DNA of 64,000 nt from Thauera carbonicopians (GCF_025699485.1 NZ_JANUXN010000020.1:1-64000); one strand, 5' to 3'; shown: positions 8,785 through 17,689, numbered from the stretch's first letter. The notes: generated by a model from the sequence alone, not told the origin. Translations and numbers: made by a program.

Positions 8785-8928
8785 CGAACAGCTCAAGGTA
8801 ACGGTCGAAAGCATAGACCCGGCTGCGCTGCTGACCCATGATCTCAATCAGAATCTCTTTATCGATCAAAGATTTGATCAGGCTGTTTCGGTTGAAGGTC
8901 GCCGAGGTTTTTGTGCAGGAGCTACGAA

Positions 8929-9270
8929 ATGCAAAGAAGGGTCATTGACGGCATCGAGGTTCAACGCAGCTCGGGCAATGTCTTTGCCGATCTGGCATTG
9001 CCCGACGCCGAGAAGCTCAAGCTCAAGATCAAGACCGACCTGGTGATCGAGATCCGGAAAGCCATGCGTACCCTGGGGCTGACCCAACAGGAAGCAGCCA
9101 AGCGCATGGGTATCTCGCAGCCGAAGGTGTCGGGCATGATACGCGGTGATTTCACCAACCTGTCCGAGCGAAAGCTGATGGACTGCCTGAACCGCCTCGG
9201 GTACGACATCGAGATCGTCGTGAAACCCGCTTCGGAGCGGATCGGCCACCTGACGGTCGCTGTGGCATAG
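8929..9270 (+). CDS. XRE-family HTH protein, antitoxin-like (HigA type)
   Basis: A 113-residue DNA-binding protein with a helix-turn-helix of the XRE family at about residues 50-80 (GLTQQEAAKRMGISQPKVSGMIRG), followed by LSERKLMDCLNRLGYDIEIVV, the typical tail of COG5606-type antitoxins. Such genes normally follow a HigB-like toxin gene. Here no toxin is visible upstream: only a 36-codon frame (8838-8948) overlaps the start, and it does not resemble HigB. I start at the ATG 8929 (MQRRVIDG), preceded by a CAGGAG site. It may be an orphan antitoxin or a regulator using the inverted repeat at 8753-8784. Confidence 0.82.
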   Translation: MQRRVIDGIEVQRSSGNVFADLALPDAEKLKLKIKTDLVIEIRKAMRTLGLTQQEAAKRMGISQPKVSGMIRGDFTNLSERKLMDCLNRLGYDIEIVVKPASERIGHLTVAVA

Positions 9271-9344
9271 CGTATATGCTTCCGACCACAGTTCGATGTC
9301 GACGAGATCGTCCATACCCGATGGCCGGGCCTTTTCGCCGCCGT

Positions 9345-9533
9345 TCATGCTTGCCGCTGCTCCCTGCGTAGTTCTTCCGCCGTGATGTGCACAGGCTTGC
9401 CATCCTTCACCACGACGATTTCCGTATCGGTCTGAATGGCGGTCTTGCGCGCCATCTCCGCTGCACGCCGCATGGCGACCAGCGAGGCGCGCAGATCAGG
9501 GTTGGTCGCCTTGGACAGTTCCTGTTGTGTCAT
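9345..9533 (-). CDS. Small unknown protein, possibly an antitoxin-like partner
   Basis: A 62-residue, highly charged protein: an N-terminal helical part (DLRASLVAMRRAAEMARKTA) is followed by a short beta-hairpin-like stretch (EIVVVKDGKPVHITAEELR). Proteins of this size and shape often accompany a second small gene in toxin-antitoxin-like pairs. Its stop overlaps an ATG at 9348 by four bases, as if a coupled second gene once followed, but that frame runs antisense through the XRE gene and is not convincing beyond about 25 codons. It lies between the XRE gene and the TIR-STAND gene. Function not recognised. Confidence 0.55.
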   Translation of the reverse strand: MTQQELSKATNPDLRASLVAMRRAAEMARKTAIQTDTEIVVVKDGKPVHITAEELRREQRQA

Positions 9534-9627
9534 CAGCTTTTGTCGCGCATGCCATTTCCGATACGAGTGGTAATGCGGTAAGTCTCAATGCTTCAGCACT
9601 GCAGTAACCAACAGCGTGAATCGATAG

Positions 9628-12600
9628 CTACTTTCTGAATGCCCATCCAAGCAGGCGCTCCAGGGCGTCGTTCCACCACTGCGTTACGGGTATGGCACAT
9701 ACATCCTCTCCTTCCCGGCCAAGCAGAATTGGCACGGCTTCTGTTGTGTGCCGGTCAAGCAGGCGAGGAAAAGGTGTGTCGTGGCCATCCTTGGCTTTTG
9801 CCAGGCTGCCGCCCAATTTGGTATCGCATGCGTTGGAGACCAGTTCTGGCGTTGCATGCGTGGTCATGGCCCAGTTCACCGGCCAAATGCGTGTTACCCC
9901 TTCTGAATCCCAAGTCAGGATCTTGGCACCGTGCAGAAATTTAGCGCCCCTTCCGTTTGGATGCCGAATGTCGACACCGGTCTGCATACCGGTTGCTACA
10001 TCCCAGAGCCGAGCTCCGGTTCCATCCCAAGTCAGAATCCGGGTGCCATCGGCCGAGAAGATGGCCACTGGCATACCCGCATGGCGGATGTCATTGCCGA
10101 TCTGCTTTGTGCTTGTCGCATCCCAGAGTCGGACGGTTCCTGCCCAATCCCACGTCATAACCCGGGTACCATCGGCCGAGAAGATGGCCTTTGACATACC
10201 CGCATGGCGGATGACATCGCCAATCTGCTTCGTGCTTGTTGTATCCCAGAGCCGGGTGGTTCCGCCCCAAGCCAAGGTCAGGATTCGGGCGCTATCAGGC
10301 GACAAAATGGCCTTTGACATATTCTCATGGCGGATTTCATTGCCGATCTGCTTGGTGGTTGCTGCATCCCAGAGCCGAGCGATGCCTTCTCCGCCCCAAG
10401 TCATAACCCGGGCACCATCGGCTGACAAGATGGCCTCTGACATATTCTCATGGCGGATGTCATCGCCAATCTGCTTTGTGCTTGTCGTATCCCAGAGCCG
10501 GGCGATGCCCTCTCTACGACTCCAAGTCATAACCTGGGTGCCATCGGCCGATAAGATGGCCTCTGACATATCCTCATGGCGGATGTCACCGCCGATCTGC
10601 TTGGTGCTTGCTGCATCCCAGAGCCGGGCGATGCCTTCTCCACGACTCCAAGTCATAACCTGGGTGCCATCGGCCGACAAGGTGGCATCGGACATAGCTT
10701 TGTGGTGGATATCCTTCCCGATCTGCTCGCCGGTTACCGCATTTCGGAGCCGCGCGGTTCCTTCCTCATCCCAGGTCAGGATTCGGGTCCCATCAATTGA
10801 CAAGATGGCCTTCAGCATACCCTCATGACGCATGCCGTTCCCGATTTGGCCGGTGATCGTTGCATCCCAGAGCCGGGCGGTTCCCCTGCCGTCCAAAGTC
10901 AGGAGACGGGTGTCATCGATCGAAAAAAGTGCCCCCCTCATCCCTTCATGGCGCATGTCGATGCTGATCTGCATACCGGTTGCCGCATCCCAAAGCCGAG
11001 CGGTTCCAGCCCCATCCCAGGTCAGGATTCGGGTGCCATCGGCCGAGAAGATGGCCCCTGACATACCCGCATGGCGGATGTCATTGCCAATCTGCTCCGT
11101 GCTTGCTGCATCCCAGAGCCGGGCGGTTCCTTCTTCGTCCCAAGTCATGACTTGGGCGCCATCGGCCGAGAAGATGGCCCCTGACATACCCGCATGGCGG
11201 ATGTCATTGCCGATCTGCTTGGTGGTTGCTGGATCCCAGAGCCGAGCGATGCCTTCTCCGCCCCAAGTCGCAACCCGGATGCCATCGGCCGACAAGATGG
11301 CCTTTGACATATTCTCATGGCGGATGTCATTGCCGATCTGCTTCGTGCTTGCTGCATCCCAGAGCCGGGCGATGCCCTCTCCATCCCACGTCCCCCAAGT
11401 CAGGATTCGGGTGCCATCGGCCGACAAGATGGCCTTTGACATACCCTCATGGCGGATGTTATCGTCGATCCGCTTCGTGCTTGCTGTGTCCCAGAGCAGG
11501 GCGATGTCCTCTCCATCCCCAAACCCCCCCCAAGTCAGGATTCGGGTGCCATCGGCCGACGAGGTGGCCTCTGACATACCCAAATGGCGGGTGTCATTGC
11601 CGATCTGCTTCGTGCTTGCTGCATCCCAGAGCCGGGCGGTTCCTTCTTCGTCCAAAGTCATAACCCGGGTGCCATCGGCCGACAAGATGACCTCTAACAT
11701 ATCCTCATGGCGGATGCCATCGCCGATCTCTATACCGGTTGTTGTATCCCAGAGCCGAGCGATGCCTTTTCCAAAAGTAATAACCCGGACGTCATCGGGA
11801 AACAGGACTGCTCCTGAGACGTAATCCCCGTGCACGAAAGTCATGTTGAAACGCGTTTCTTGAGCGCTGGAAGCAAAAGCTGCATGCGCTTCGGCTGTTG
11901 TGGGGGACAAGAACGTGTCTCGGGTGGCCAGAATGGCAAGGTGCAGTGCCCGCAGCCCGTCACCTTCTTTCAGCATCCGTTCAGACATGCGTGCAAGCAT
12001 CTGTGATTGCGACTGAGCAACTTCCCGCCGCTCCTTGACGACGAACCAGGCACCATAGAAGAGCCCGGCGAAGCCTAGCATCAGGATTGCGGTGGCCGTC
12101 CAGCGCCATCGCTTGGCGCGCTGTTCTGCTTTCTGTTTCTGTCTTCTTTCGTCGTCCTCAATCTTTTGGCATGCTGAAAGATAAGACTTCGCGGACTCGA
12201 GCTGCGTGCGGAATTCTTCATGTTCAGCCAGCGACTCGGCGTCGGCAAGCCGTTCCCCGCGGCGGATGAGATCGCGGGGCTTGCAGCCATTGGTTTCCCA
12301 CTGCTCGGCTTCCCGCCGTATGGCGTCACGCAAGATCAGCTTTTCTCTGAGTTCGCGCAGCCAGTCGCTGAGCGGGGGTTGTCGTAGCAGCGCTTCGTGG
12401 GCGACTTCCACGCTGTCTTCGCTTTCCGTGAGAAGCCGAACGTCGACAAGCGCTTCGACAAGTGGCCTGAGTGTGGCGCGTTCCTCGTCCAGCAAGGTGT
12501 TGCGTGCGACGCGCAGCCGCTTCGGCGCATCGGCTGTTTCATCCCAGGTGGCCAGTTCCGGAATGAAGAGGCGCCGCAGGGCTTGGTCGTCGCCTGCTAT

Positions 12601-14034
12601 ACCTGCAGCTCTGCGCGCGTCGGACAGTGCGCGGGAGATCGAACCGCTGACCCGGCCCATCTGCTCGTACTCGGCAAGTTCGAGCTTGCCGTCGGCACCG
12701 AAATCCCGATCCAGCCGAGCCAGCGTGAAGGCGAGCCATGGCAGGCCGTCAGCGCCTTGTGTTTCTTCGACCAGCGTGTCGATGAGCATGGGCTCGATCG
12801 ACAGCTTGCGGCCCGAATGGTTGGCAACGCCGATGGGGCCGGTGATGATCGACCGATAGGCGCTGTGATCGAGAGGCGGCAGGATGAAAGCCTCGGCAGG
12901 CTCCAGGTGCCGTTCCTTCATTGCCGACACCAGTGGCCCAATGCTGTCGGCGCGGATTGCGAGCACGACCAGCGGCTGGATGCCGGTAGGCGGTTCCCGC
13001 ATCAGCGTCGCCAGGTGGTCGAGGAATAGCGAGTTTTCAGAATGACCGTCGGTGGCGAAGAGTTCCTCGGCCTGATCGATAGCGATCACGATGGTGGGCA
13101 CTGCTGCTGCCTCGTTTCCGACCCGGGCTTCGGCATGTGCGATTTCGGCCGCCTGTTTCAACAGTTCGGCGAGGCCTTGCGGTTGTTGGATGGTGGCGGC
13201 AATGTTTCCAGGGTTGTGTGCGAGTCTAGCGCGGGAAAACCATCTTGCCAGCTCCAAGCCAAGTCCTTCCGATCCCGATATGACGCCGCCTGCCGGACGG
13301 ACGATCGCAAGCGGTGCAAATGCTGGGTTGCGATTCAGACGTGGCCACAGACCGGCACGCAGGAATGAACTCTTGCCTGCGCCGGAAGGGGCCTGAATCG
13401 CCAGTACGCGAGGACGCTCGGCACGGCGCAGCAGATTGAGCCGATCGAGTCCGCGCACGATGTCGGCATCGCGGCCGAAGAAGATTGCGGCGTCTGTTGC
13501 CCCGAAAGCTGCCAGCCCGGGGAAAACCGGTGCATCACGCCGATCCTTGGGCGGCCAGGGGAAGCTTTCCGGGGCGATTCCGATTGCGATCAGGCGTGTG
13601 CGCAGACTTTCGAGCGCGCTGCGTGCCAGCCGGATGGTGGCGGACGTTCCGTTGTGTTCGGCCTCGATTTCGACTTGCTCGCCCGCGGTTGAAAGGTCGA
13701 CGATCTGTCTGTCCCGCCATGAGTTCAGCTTAGGATCATCGATCGCGAGGTCGCGGACGATTGCAGGGATGATCGGCTTCCCATAGTCCTCGGCCATGCG
13801 CAGTTCTACGGTGCATTCGTTCGAGGCCAGGGCCTCGGGCGACATCAGGAAAACGATCGCCTCGCAGCGGGCATTCGCGTCCTTCAGGGCTTTCTTCCAG
13901 CGCATACCGGCGCCGATGCCATGGAGGTCGAGAAAGACGTCGTCGGGACCCCAGCCATGGTTTTCCAGCCAGCGCTTGAAAGCGAGGGCGACGAAGTTGT
14001 CCTTGCTGGAATGACTGATGAAGATTCGTGCCAT
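9628..14034 (-). CDS. TIR-nSTAND-transmembrane-WD40 protein, probable antiphage sensor/effector
   Basis: A 1468-residue multidomain protein. Residues 1-140 are a TIR domain (ARIFISHSSKD; SPEALASNECTVEL with Glu77 at the position of the catalytic Glu of NAD-cleaving TIRs). Residues about 170-600 are a STAND NTPase of the nSTAND1 kind: the GLAAFGATDAAIFFGRD entry signature, Walker A APSGAGKSS ending at 223, Walker B VIAIDQAEELF. A charged helix and one transmembrane segment (ILMLGFAGLFYGAWFVV, near 650) follow, then 16 WD-type units to about residue 1385. In known systems TIR-STAND proteins detect infection and deplete NAD. I start at ATG 14034 (MARIFIS); an upstream ATG at 14076 adds 14 unlikely residues. 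Codon use and lower GC differ from neighbours, which suggests transfer. Confidence 0.9.
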   Translation of the reverse strand: MARIFISHSSKDNFVALAFKRWLENHGWGPDDVFLDLHGIGAGMRWKKALKDANARCEAIVFLMSPEALASNECTVELRMAEDYGKPIIPAIVRDLAIDDPKLNSWRDRQIVDLSTAGEQVEIEAEHNGTSATIRLARSALESLRTRLIAIGIAPESFPWPPKDRRDAPVFPGLAAFGATDAAIFFGRDADIVRGLDRLNLLRRAERPRVLAIQAPSGAGKSSFLRAGLWPRLNRNPAFAPLAIVRPAGGVISGSEGLGLELARWFSRARLAHNPGNIAATIQQPQGLAELLKQAAEIAHAEARVGNEAAAVPTIVIAIDQAEELFATDGHSENSLFLDHLATLMREPPTGIQPLVVLAIRADSIGPLVSAMKERHLEPAEAFILPPLDHSAYRSIITGPIGVANHSGRKLSIEPMLIDTLVEETQGADGLPWLAFTLARLDRDFGADGKLELAEYEQMGRVSGSISRALSDARRAAGIAGDDQALRRLFIPELATWDETADAPKRLRVARNTLLDEERATLRPLVEALVDVRLLTESEDSVEVAHEALLRQPPLSDWLRELREKLILRDAIRREAEQWETNGCKPRDLIRRGERLADAESLAEHEEFRTQLESAKSYLSACQKIEDDERRQKQKAEQRAKRWRWTATAILMLGFAGLFYGAWFVVKERREVAQSQSQMLARMSERMLKEGDGLRALHLAILATRDTFLSPTTAEAHAAFASSAQETRFNMTFVHGDYVSGAVLFPDDVRVITFGKGIARLWDTTTGIEIGDGIRHEDMLEVILSADGTRVMTLDEEGTARLWDAASTKQIGNDTRHLGMSEATSSADGTRILTWGGFGDGEDIALLWDTASTKRIDDNIRHEGMSKAILSADGTRILTWGTWDGEGIARLWDAASTKQIGNDIRHENMSKAILSADGIRVATWGGEGIARLWDPATTKQIGNDIRHAGMSGAIFSADGAQVMTWDEEGTARLWDAASTEQIGNDIRHAGMSGAIFSADGTRILTWDGAGTARLWDAATGMQISIDMRHEGMRGALFSIDDTRLLTLDGRGTARLWDATITGQIGNGMRHEGMLKAILSIDGTRILTWDEEGTARLRNAVTGEQIGKDIHHKAMSDATLSADGTQVMTWSRGEGIARLWDAASTKQIGGDIRHEDMSEAILSADGTQVMTWSRREGIARLWDTTSTKQIGDDIRHENMSEAILSADGARVMTWGGEGIARLWDAATTKQIGNEIRHENMSKAILSPDSARILTLAWGGTTRLWDTTSTKQIGDVIRHAGMSKAIFSADGTRVMTWDWAGTVRLWDATSTKQIGNDIRHAGMPVAIFSADGTRILTWDGTGARLWDVATGMQTGVDIRHPNGRGAKFLHGAKILTWDSEGVTRIWPVNWAMTTHATPELVSNACDTKLGGSLAKAKDGHDTPFPRLLDRHTTEAVPILLGREGEDVCAIPVTQWWNDALERLLGWAFRK
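9880..11845 (-). repeat. Array of 16 near-identical WD40-type units within the TIR-STAND gene
   Basis: The coding DNA repeats with a period of about 123-138 bp. Each unit contains recurring 18-20-base blocks such as GCCATCGGCCGA(G/C)AAGATGG and GCATCCCAGAGCCG on the plus strand. In protein, units end in (I/T)ARLWDAAST-KQIG-DIRH and carry SADGTRILTW. Variation is concentrated in a few positions after TW (G, D, S plus small insertions). Similarity at DNA level implies recent duplication or gene conversion. Confidence 0.88.
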
Positions 14035-14245
14035 CGAAGGGGCTCCACACCAGATGCCTGAAACAGGCCAAAGCAATACTTCGCTGCCCTACCTGTCATG
14101 TCGGTCGAGGTGAGGCCGTGCCTATGGATGCAATATAAGCCAAGCACGCGTGATCCGCTTGGAGCCGGAAGTGGCGTTCGACATCGAGGACTGACCACGG
14201 TGACTTGTTGTCATACTGTCGATAAGCACTGTAAGGAGGCCGGAA

Positions 14246-14470
14246 ATGTCCGAGGTCACGCTGACCAGCAAAGGGCGGATCACCATTCCTGCCGATATCC
14301 GGCGGGCACTGGGCGTCAGTGCGCACGATCGCATCACATTCACACTGATGCGTGATGGCACGGTGGTCTTGAGGGCCAAGAACAAATCCGTTCAGAGGCT
14401 CAAGGGTATGCTGAAGCCTCAGCGCGGTGCCAGCCTTGCGGTGGAAGACATGAGTCTGGGCAATCCTTGA
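14246..14470 (+). CDS. AbrB/MazE-family (SpoVT-AbrB) antitoxin, orphan
   Basis: A 74-residue swapped-hairpin DNA-binding protein: SEVTLTSKGRITIPADIRRALGV is the classic AbrB/VapB-type N-terminus. The C-terminal tail (RLKGMLKPQRGASLAVEDM) is the part that usually neutralises a PIN-domain VapC toxin. A strong AAGGAGG site precedes the ATG. The stop codon overlaps a new ATG that opens a VapC-like reading frame, but that frame ends after eight codons, so the toxin is gone. The gene is divergent from the TIR-STAND gene. Once part of a VapBC-like pair, it may now act only as a DNA-binding protein. Confidence 0.87.
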   Translation: MSEVTLTSKGRITIPADIRRALGVSAHDRITFTLMRDGTVVLRAKNKSVQRLKGMLKPQRGASLAVEDMSLGNP

Positions 14471-14496
14471 TGGCGGCGCTCAATACCAATATCTGA
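14470..14496 (+). pseudogene. Remnant of a PIN-domain (VapC-like) toxin gene
   Basis: Directly overlapping the antitoxin stop (ATGA-type overlap, here TGATG), the frame reads MAALNTNI and then stops. Intact VapC toxins at this position typically begin M-x-x-LDTNVL, with the first catalytic Asp where Asn now stands. The rest of the toxin is missing; the FccB-like gene and its terminator follow at once. The identification rests on only a few residues plus the overlap and context. Confidence 0.5.
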
Positions 14497-14507
14497 CAAC
14501 TTGGAAA

Positions 14508-14540
14508 CCCGGCAGGCGGTCGGGGTAGTCACCTGCCGGG
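14508..14540 (-). terminator. Stem-loop after the FccB-like gene
   Basis: Perfect 9-bp GC-rich arms (14508-14516 and 14532-14540) with a 15-base loop lie 17 bp beyond the stop of the FccB-like gene. On the minus strand the stem is followed by TTTCC, so it may act as a weak terminator. Confidence 0.5.
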
Positions 14541-14557
14541 CAATCACGCAGGGCTTC

Positions 14558-15937
14558 TTATCCGAACATGTCCTCGTAAATCCCCCGCGCCCATTCGAAG
14601 TCCTCGCCCACCGTTTCCGGCTTGCGCTCGTTGAAGTCGATCTGGGTTTGCTCGATGATGCCGAGATCATTGACCTTGTAGTCGAACTTCACCGAGATCG
14701 CTTCCTGCGGCTGGGTGCTGACCATCATGAAGCACAGGTTGTCGGGCAGGCGGTAGCCCGGCTGGCGGTCGGCCTCGCGCTCGGCGATGTAGTGGGCGAC
14801 GATGCGCGCGTGCTGGTTGGCGACGTGGCCGGCCTTGGGATAGAAGGAGAACTGCGGCGACACGTAGCCGACCGCGTCGCCGATCACGTACACGTCCTTG
14901 TCGTCCTCGGCGTGCAGGAACAGCGGGTCGACCGCGGCCCAGCCGTCCGGCCCGCCCTGGAAGGCTTGGCCGACGACGCCGGCTTTCCACGCCAGGTCGC
15001 CGGCCTGGTGCGGCGCCATCAGGATCGCGTGGTCGAAGTCGAAATCGCCGGCGGCGGTCTTGATGCGCTTGTTGAACGGATCGACTTCCTTGACGTGGGC
15101 GTTCGGCACGTAGGTGATGATGTCCTTGTACAGCTCCTGGAAGGCGGCCTTGAAGCCGGGGCCGATCGGCATCACGTCCGGCTTGTGGTCGAGGATGATG
15201 ATCCGCGCGTTGAGCTTCTTCGCCTTGAACAGCGAGGCGATCAGGCAGGCGCGCTCGTAGGGGCTGGGCGGGCAGCGCTGCGGCGGCGGCGGCAGGGTCA
15301 TCACCAGGTCGCCGCCCTTGAAATCCTGGATGGCCTGCTTGAGGCGGAAGTGCTCGGCGCTGGGGATGTAGGCTGCCGGGAAGCGGGCGCGGGTGGCTTC
15401 GGCCGCGCGGCGGTCGTTGCCGAACCAGGCTTCGTAGTTGTAGCGGATGCCGGGCGACAGGATCAGGTAGTCGTAGTCGAGCGCGCCGGCGGCGGTGACG
15501 ACGCGCTTGGTGTCGCGCTCGATTTCGAGGATCTCGGTCTGGATGAAGCGGTAGCCGAGTTCCTCGGACACCTTCAGGTAGTCCTTGGTCAGGTACTGGG
15601 TGTCGACGACGTCCACCAGCCACTTGTTGCTCATCGGGCAGGAGAAGAAGTTCTGGTTGCGCTCCAGCAGCACCACTTCCAGATGCGGCACCTGCTGGCG
15701 CAGGTATCTGGCGGCGGTGATGCCGCCCCAGCCGCCGCCGCAGATGACGACCCGGCGCGCCTTGCCACGTGGGAGCAGGGTCTCGGTGCTGCGCCCGACC
15801 AGTGGCGGCAGCGGGCGTTCGGTGCCCGCGCGCGGCACTGCCGCCTGGGCCAGGCCGGGCGCTGCCAGCGCGGCGGTGGCGATGCCGCCGCTCGCCGCCA
15901 GGAAGCGGCGGCGTGAAGCATTGTGTCGATCAGTCAT
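14558..15937 (-). CDS. FccB-like sulfide dehydrogenase flavoprotein (Tat-exported)
   Basis: A 459-residue FAD protein of the flavocytochrome c sulfide dehydrogenase / sulfide:quinone reductase superfamily. A Tat signal (SRRRFLAASGG) starts the protein, followed by a GGGWGG dinucleotide-binding motif near residue 65. The segment FFSCPMSNKW matches the FccB region whose Cys anchors FAD, and RCPPSPYERA matches the catalytic-cysteine region. The C-terminal domain contains FSFYPKAGHVA and ends WARGIYEDMFG. The partner cytochrome FccA is not encoded nearby, so the electron acceptor is unknown. It lies 237 bp downstream of selA on the same strand. The start at 15937 gives the proper Tat peptide. A periplasmic oxidoreductase of sulfur compounds is the best guess. 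Confidence 0.82.
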   Translation of the reverse strand: MTDRHNASRRRFLAASGGIATAALAAPGLAQAAVPRAGTERPLPPLVGRSTETLLPRGKARRVVICGGGWGGITAARYLRQQVPHLEVVLLERNQNFFSCPMSNKWLVDVVDTQYLTKDYLKVSEELGYRFIQTEILEIERDTKRVVTAAGALDYDYLILSPGIRYNYEAWFGNDRRAAEATRARFPAAYIPSAEHFRLKQAIQDFKGGDLVMTLPPPPQRCPPSPYERACLIASLFKAKKLNARIIILDHKPDVMPIGPGFKAAFQELYKDIITYVPNAHVKEVDPFNKRIKTAAGDFDFDHAILMAPHQAGDLAWKAGVVGQAFQGGPDGWAAVDPLFLHAEDDKDVYVIGDAVGYVSPQFSFYPKAGHVANQHARIVAHYIAEREADRQPGYRLPDNLCFMMVSTQPQEAISVKFDYKVNDLGIIEQTQIDFNERKPETVGEDFEWARGIYEDMFG

Positions 15938-16174
15938 GGTGTTCCTCCCGATGGTGTTTTCAGCCGCCCCGGTGCGGGATGCCGCCGGGGTTTGATCGGC
16001 CGTGCGCAAGGCTCGGCCGTGGGGGTGGCGACCGGGGTCGCCTTGCCGGACGGCAGATATTCAGATCGGCCTGATGTGTCCGGCCGCCCGGGTGGCATGG
16101 CTGCCGTCCGGGCGGATTCTGCGAAGCGATGCCGGTCCGCGTGCCGGCTGCTTCAGTGCGCTTGCTGCGTTGTT

Positions 16175-17587
16175 TCAGCGCGGCCTGGCCGCGAGTTCGT
16201 GAAGCTGGGCGGCGAAGCGAGCTTCGTCGGTCTGCCGCAGGCAGCGCAGGTCCAGCCACAGCGCGTTGTCGGCGATGTGGCCGATGACCGGTACCGGCAG
16301 CCCGCGCAAGGCTTTTTCCAGCCGGTTCAGCACGCCGCCCTTGCGCTGCGGACGGCACACCAGCCCGGCGGAGGGCAGGCGGTCGACCGGCAGGCTGCCG
16401 GAGCCGATCTGCGAGCGCATCGGCTCCACGCTCACCGTCAGCGGCCACTCCGCCAGCGCGGTGGCCAGCGCCGGGTGCAGGCGTTCGGCCTGGGCGAGGA
16501 TGTCGGTCTGGGCGCGGGTCAGCAGTCTCAGGGTTTCAAGCCGTTCCGGCAGGCGGTCGGGGTCGCGGTACAGGCGCAGCACCGCTTCCAGCCCGGCGAG
16601 GGTGATCTTGCCGACGCGCAGCGCGCGCTTCAGCGGGTTCTTCTTGATCCTGGCGATCAGTTCCCTGCGGCCGACCAGGATGCCGGCCTGCGGGCCGCCG
16701 AGCAGCTTGTCGCCGGAGAAGGTCACGAGGTCGGCGCCGGCGGCGATCGTTTCGCGTGGCGTCGGCTCGTGCGGCAGGCCCCAGGCTTCGAGGCCGGTCA
16801 GCGTACCGGAGCCCAGATCCTCGACGAAGGGCAGGCCGTGGGCATGGGCGATGGCGGCGATCTCGGCCTGCGGCACCGACTTGGTGAAGCCTTCGACCGC
16901 GTAGTTGCTGGTGTGGACCTTCATCAGCAGGCCGGTGCGCGGGCCGATGGCTTCTTCGTAGTCGCGCGCGTGGCTGCGGTTGGTGCAGCCGATCTCGACC
17001 AGCCGCGCGCCGGCCCGCTTCATGATGTCGGGTATGCGGAAGGCGCCGCCGATCTCGACCAGTTCGCCGCGCGAGACGACGACTTCCTTGCGCTGGGCCA
17101 GGGTGTTCAGCAGCAGGAACACCGCCGCGGCGTTGTTGTTGACCACGGTGGCGGCTTCGCCGCCGGTCAGCTCGGCGAGCAGGTCGGAGACGAGGTCGTC
17201 GCGGTCGCCGCGGCCGCCGGAATCGATGTCGTATTCCAGCGCGCAGGGGTGGCGGGCGGCCTCGACCATCGCGGCGATCGCTTCCTCGGGCAGGGTCGCG
17301 CGGCCGAGGTTGGTGTGCAGCACGGTGCCGGTGAGGTTGAAGACCTGGCGCAGCCGGGACTGGCTGTCGCGGGCGATGCGCTGGCGGATCGCGTCGATCA
17401 GGGCCGGGAGTGCCGGCAGCGCGGCTGGTGGGCTGCCGTTCCTGGCCGTTTCGCGCACCGCGGCAAGCTCGCTGCGGATGGCTTCGGTGACGAGCTGGCG
17501 GCCGTGGGTGGAAATTTCAGCGGCGATCGAGGGCTCGGTGAGCAGGCGGTCGACCGCGGGAAGGGAGGCAAGTGAGGATGTCGTCAT
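16175..17587 (-). CDS. selA: L-seryl-tRNA(Sec) selenium transferase SelA
   Basis: A 470-residue PLP enzyme that converts Ser-tRNA(Sec) to Sec-tRNA(Sec) with selenophosphate. Recognisable segments include [41 protein letters not shown], and [12 protein letters not shown] with the PLP-binding lysine. Length agrees with E. coli SelA (463). The ATG at 17587 is used; longer frames lack family similarity. It follows fdhE (139 bp away) on the same strand and precedes the FccB-like gene. selD, needed for selenophosphate, is not in the window. Confidence 0.97.
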   Translation of the reverse strand: MTTSSLASLPAVDRLLTEPSIAAEISTHGRQLVTEAIRSELAAVRETARNGSPPAALPALPALIDAIRQRIARDSQSRLRQVFNLTGTVLHTNLGRATLPEEAIAAMVEAARHPCALEYDIDSGGRGDRDDLVSDLLAELTGGEAATVVNNNAAAVFLLLNTLAQRKEVVVSRGELVEIGGAFRIPDIMKRAGARLVEIGCTNRSHARDYEEAIGPRTGLLMKVHTSNYAVEGFTKSVPQAEIAAIAHAHGLPFVEDLGSGTLTGLEAWGLPHEPTPRETIAAGADLVTFSGDKLLGGPQAGILVGRRELIARIKKNPLKRALRVGKITLAGLEAVLRLYRDPDRLPERLETLRLLTRAQTDILAQAERLHPALATALAEWPLTVSVEPMRSQIGSGSLPVDRLPSAGLVCRPQRKGGVLNRLEKALRGLPVPVIGHIADNALWLDLRCLRQTDEARFAAQLHELAARPR

Positions 17588-17689
17588 GGCCTGGGCCCGA
17601 ACCGGGCAACGAGGTCTATCGAAGATTGAAGCGTAGTCGATTCCGGGTTTCTCGGGTCGCACCGGCGGCCGGTGCTGCTGTAGCGTGAT

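Noticed and set aside
8878-9348. A 156-codon minus-strand frame starting in overlap with the 62-residue gene
   Set aside because: Most of it is antisense to the well-supported XRE gene. Only its first 25 or so codons could be real, as a relic.
9880-11845. The repeat array as a CRISPR
   Set aside because: Repeats are about 130 bp, are in one reading frame and encode WD units; there are no spacers and no cas genes.
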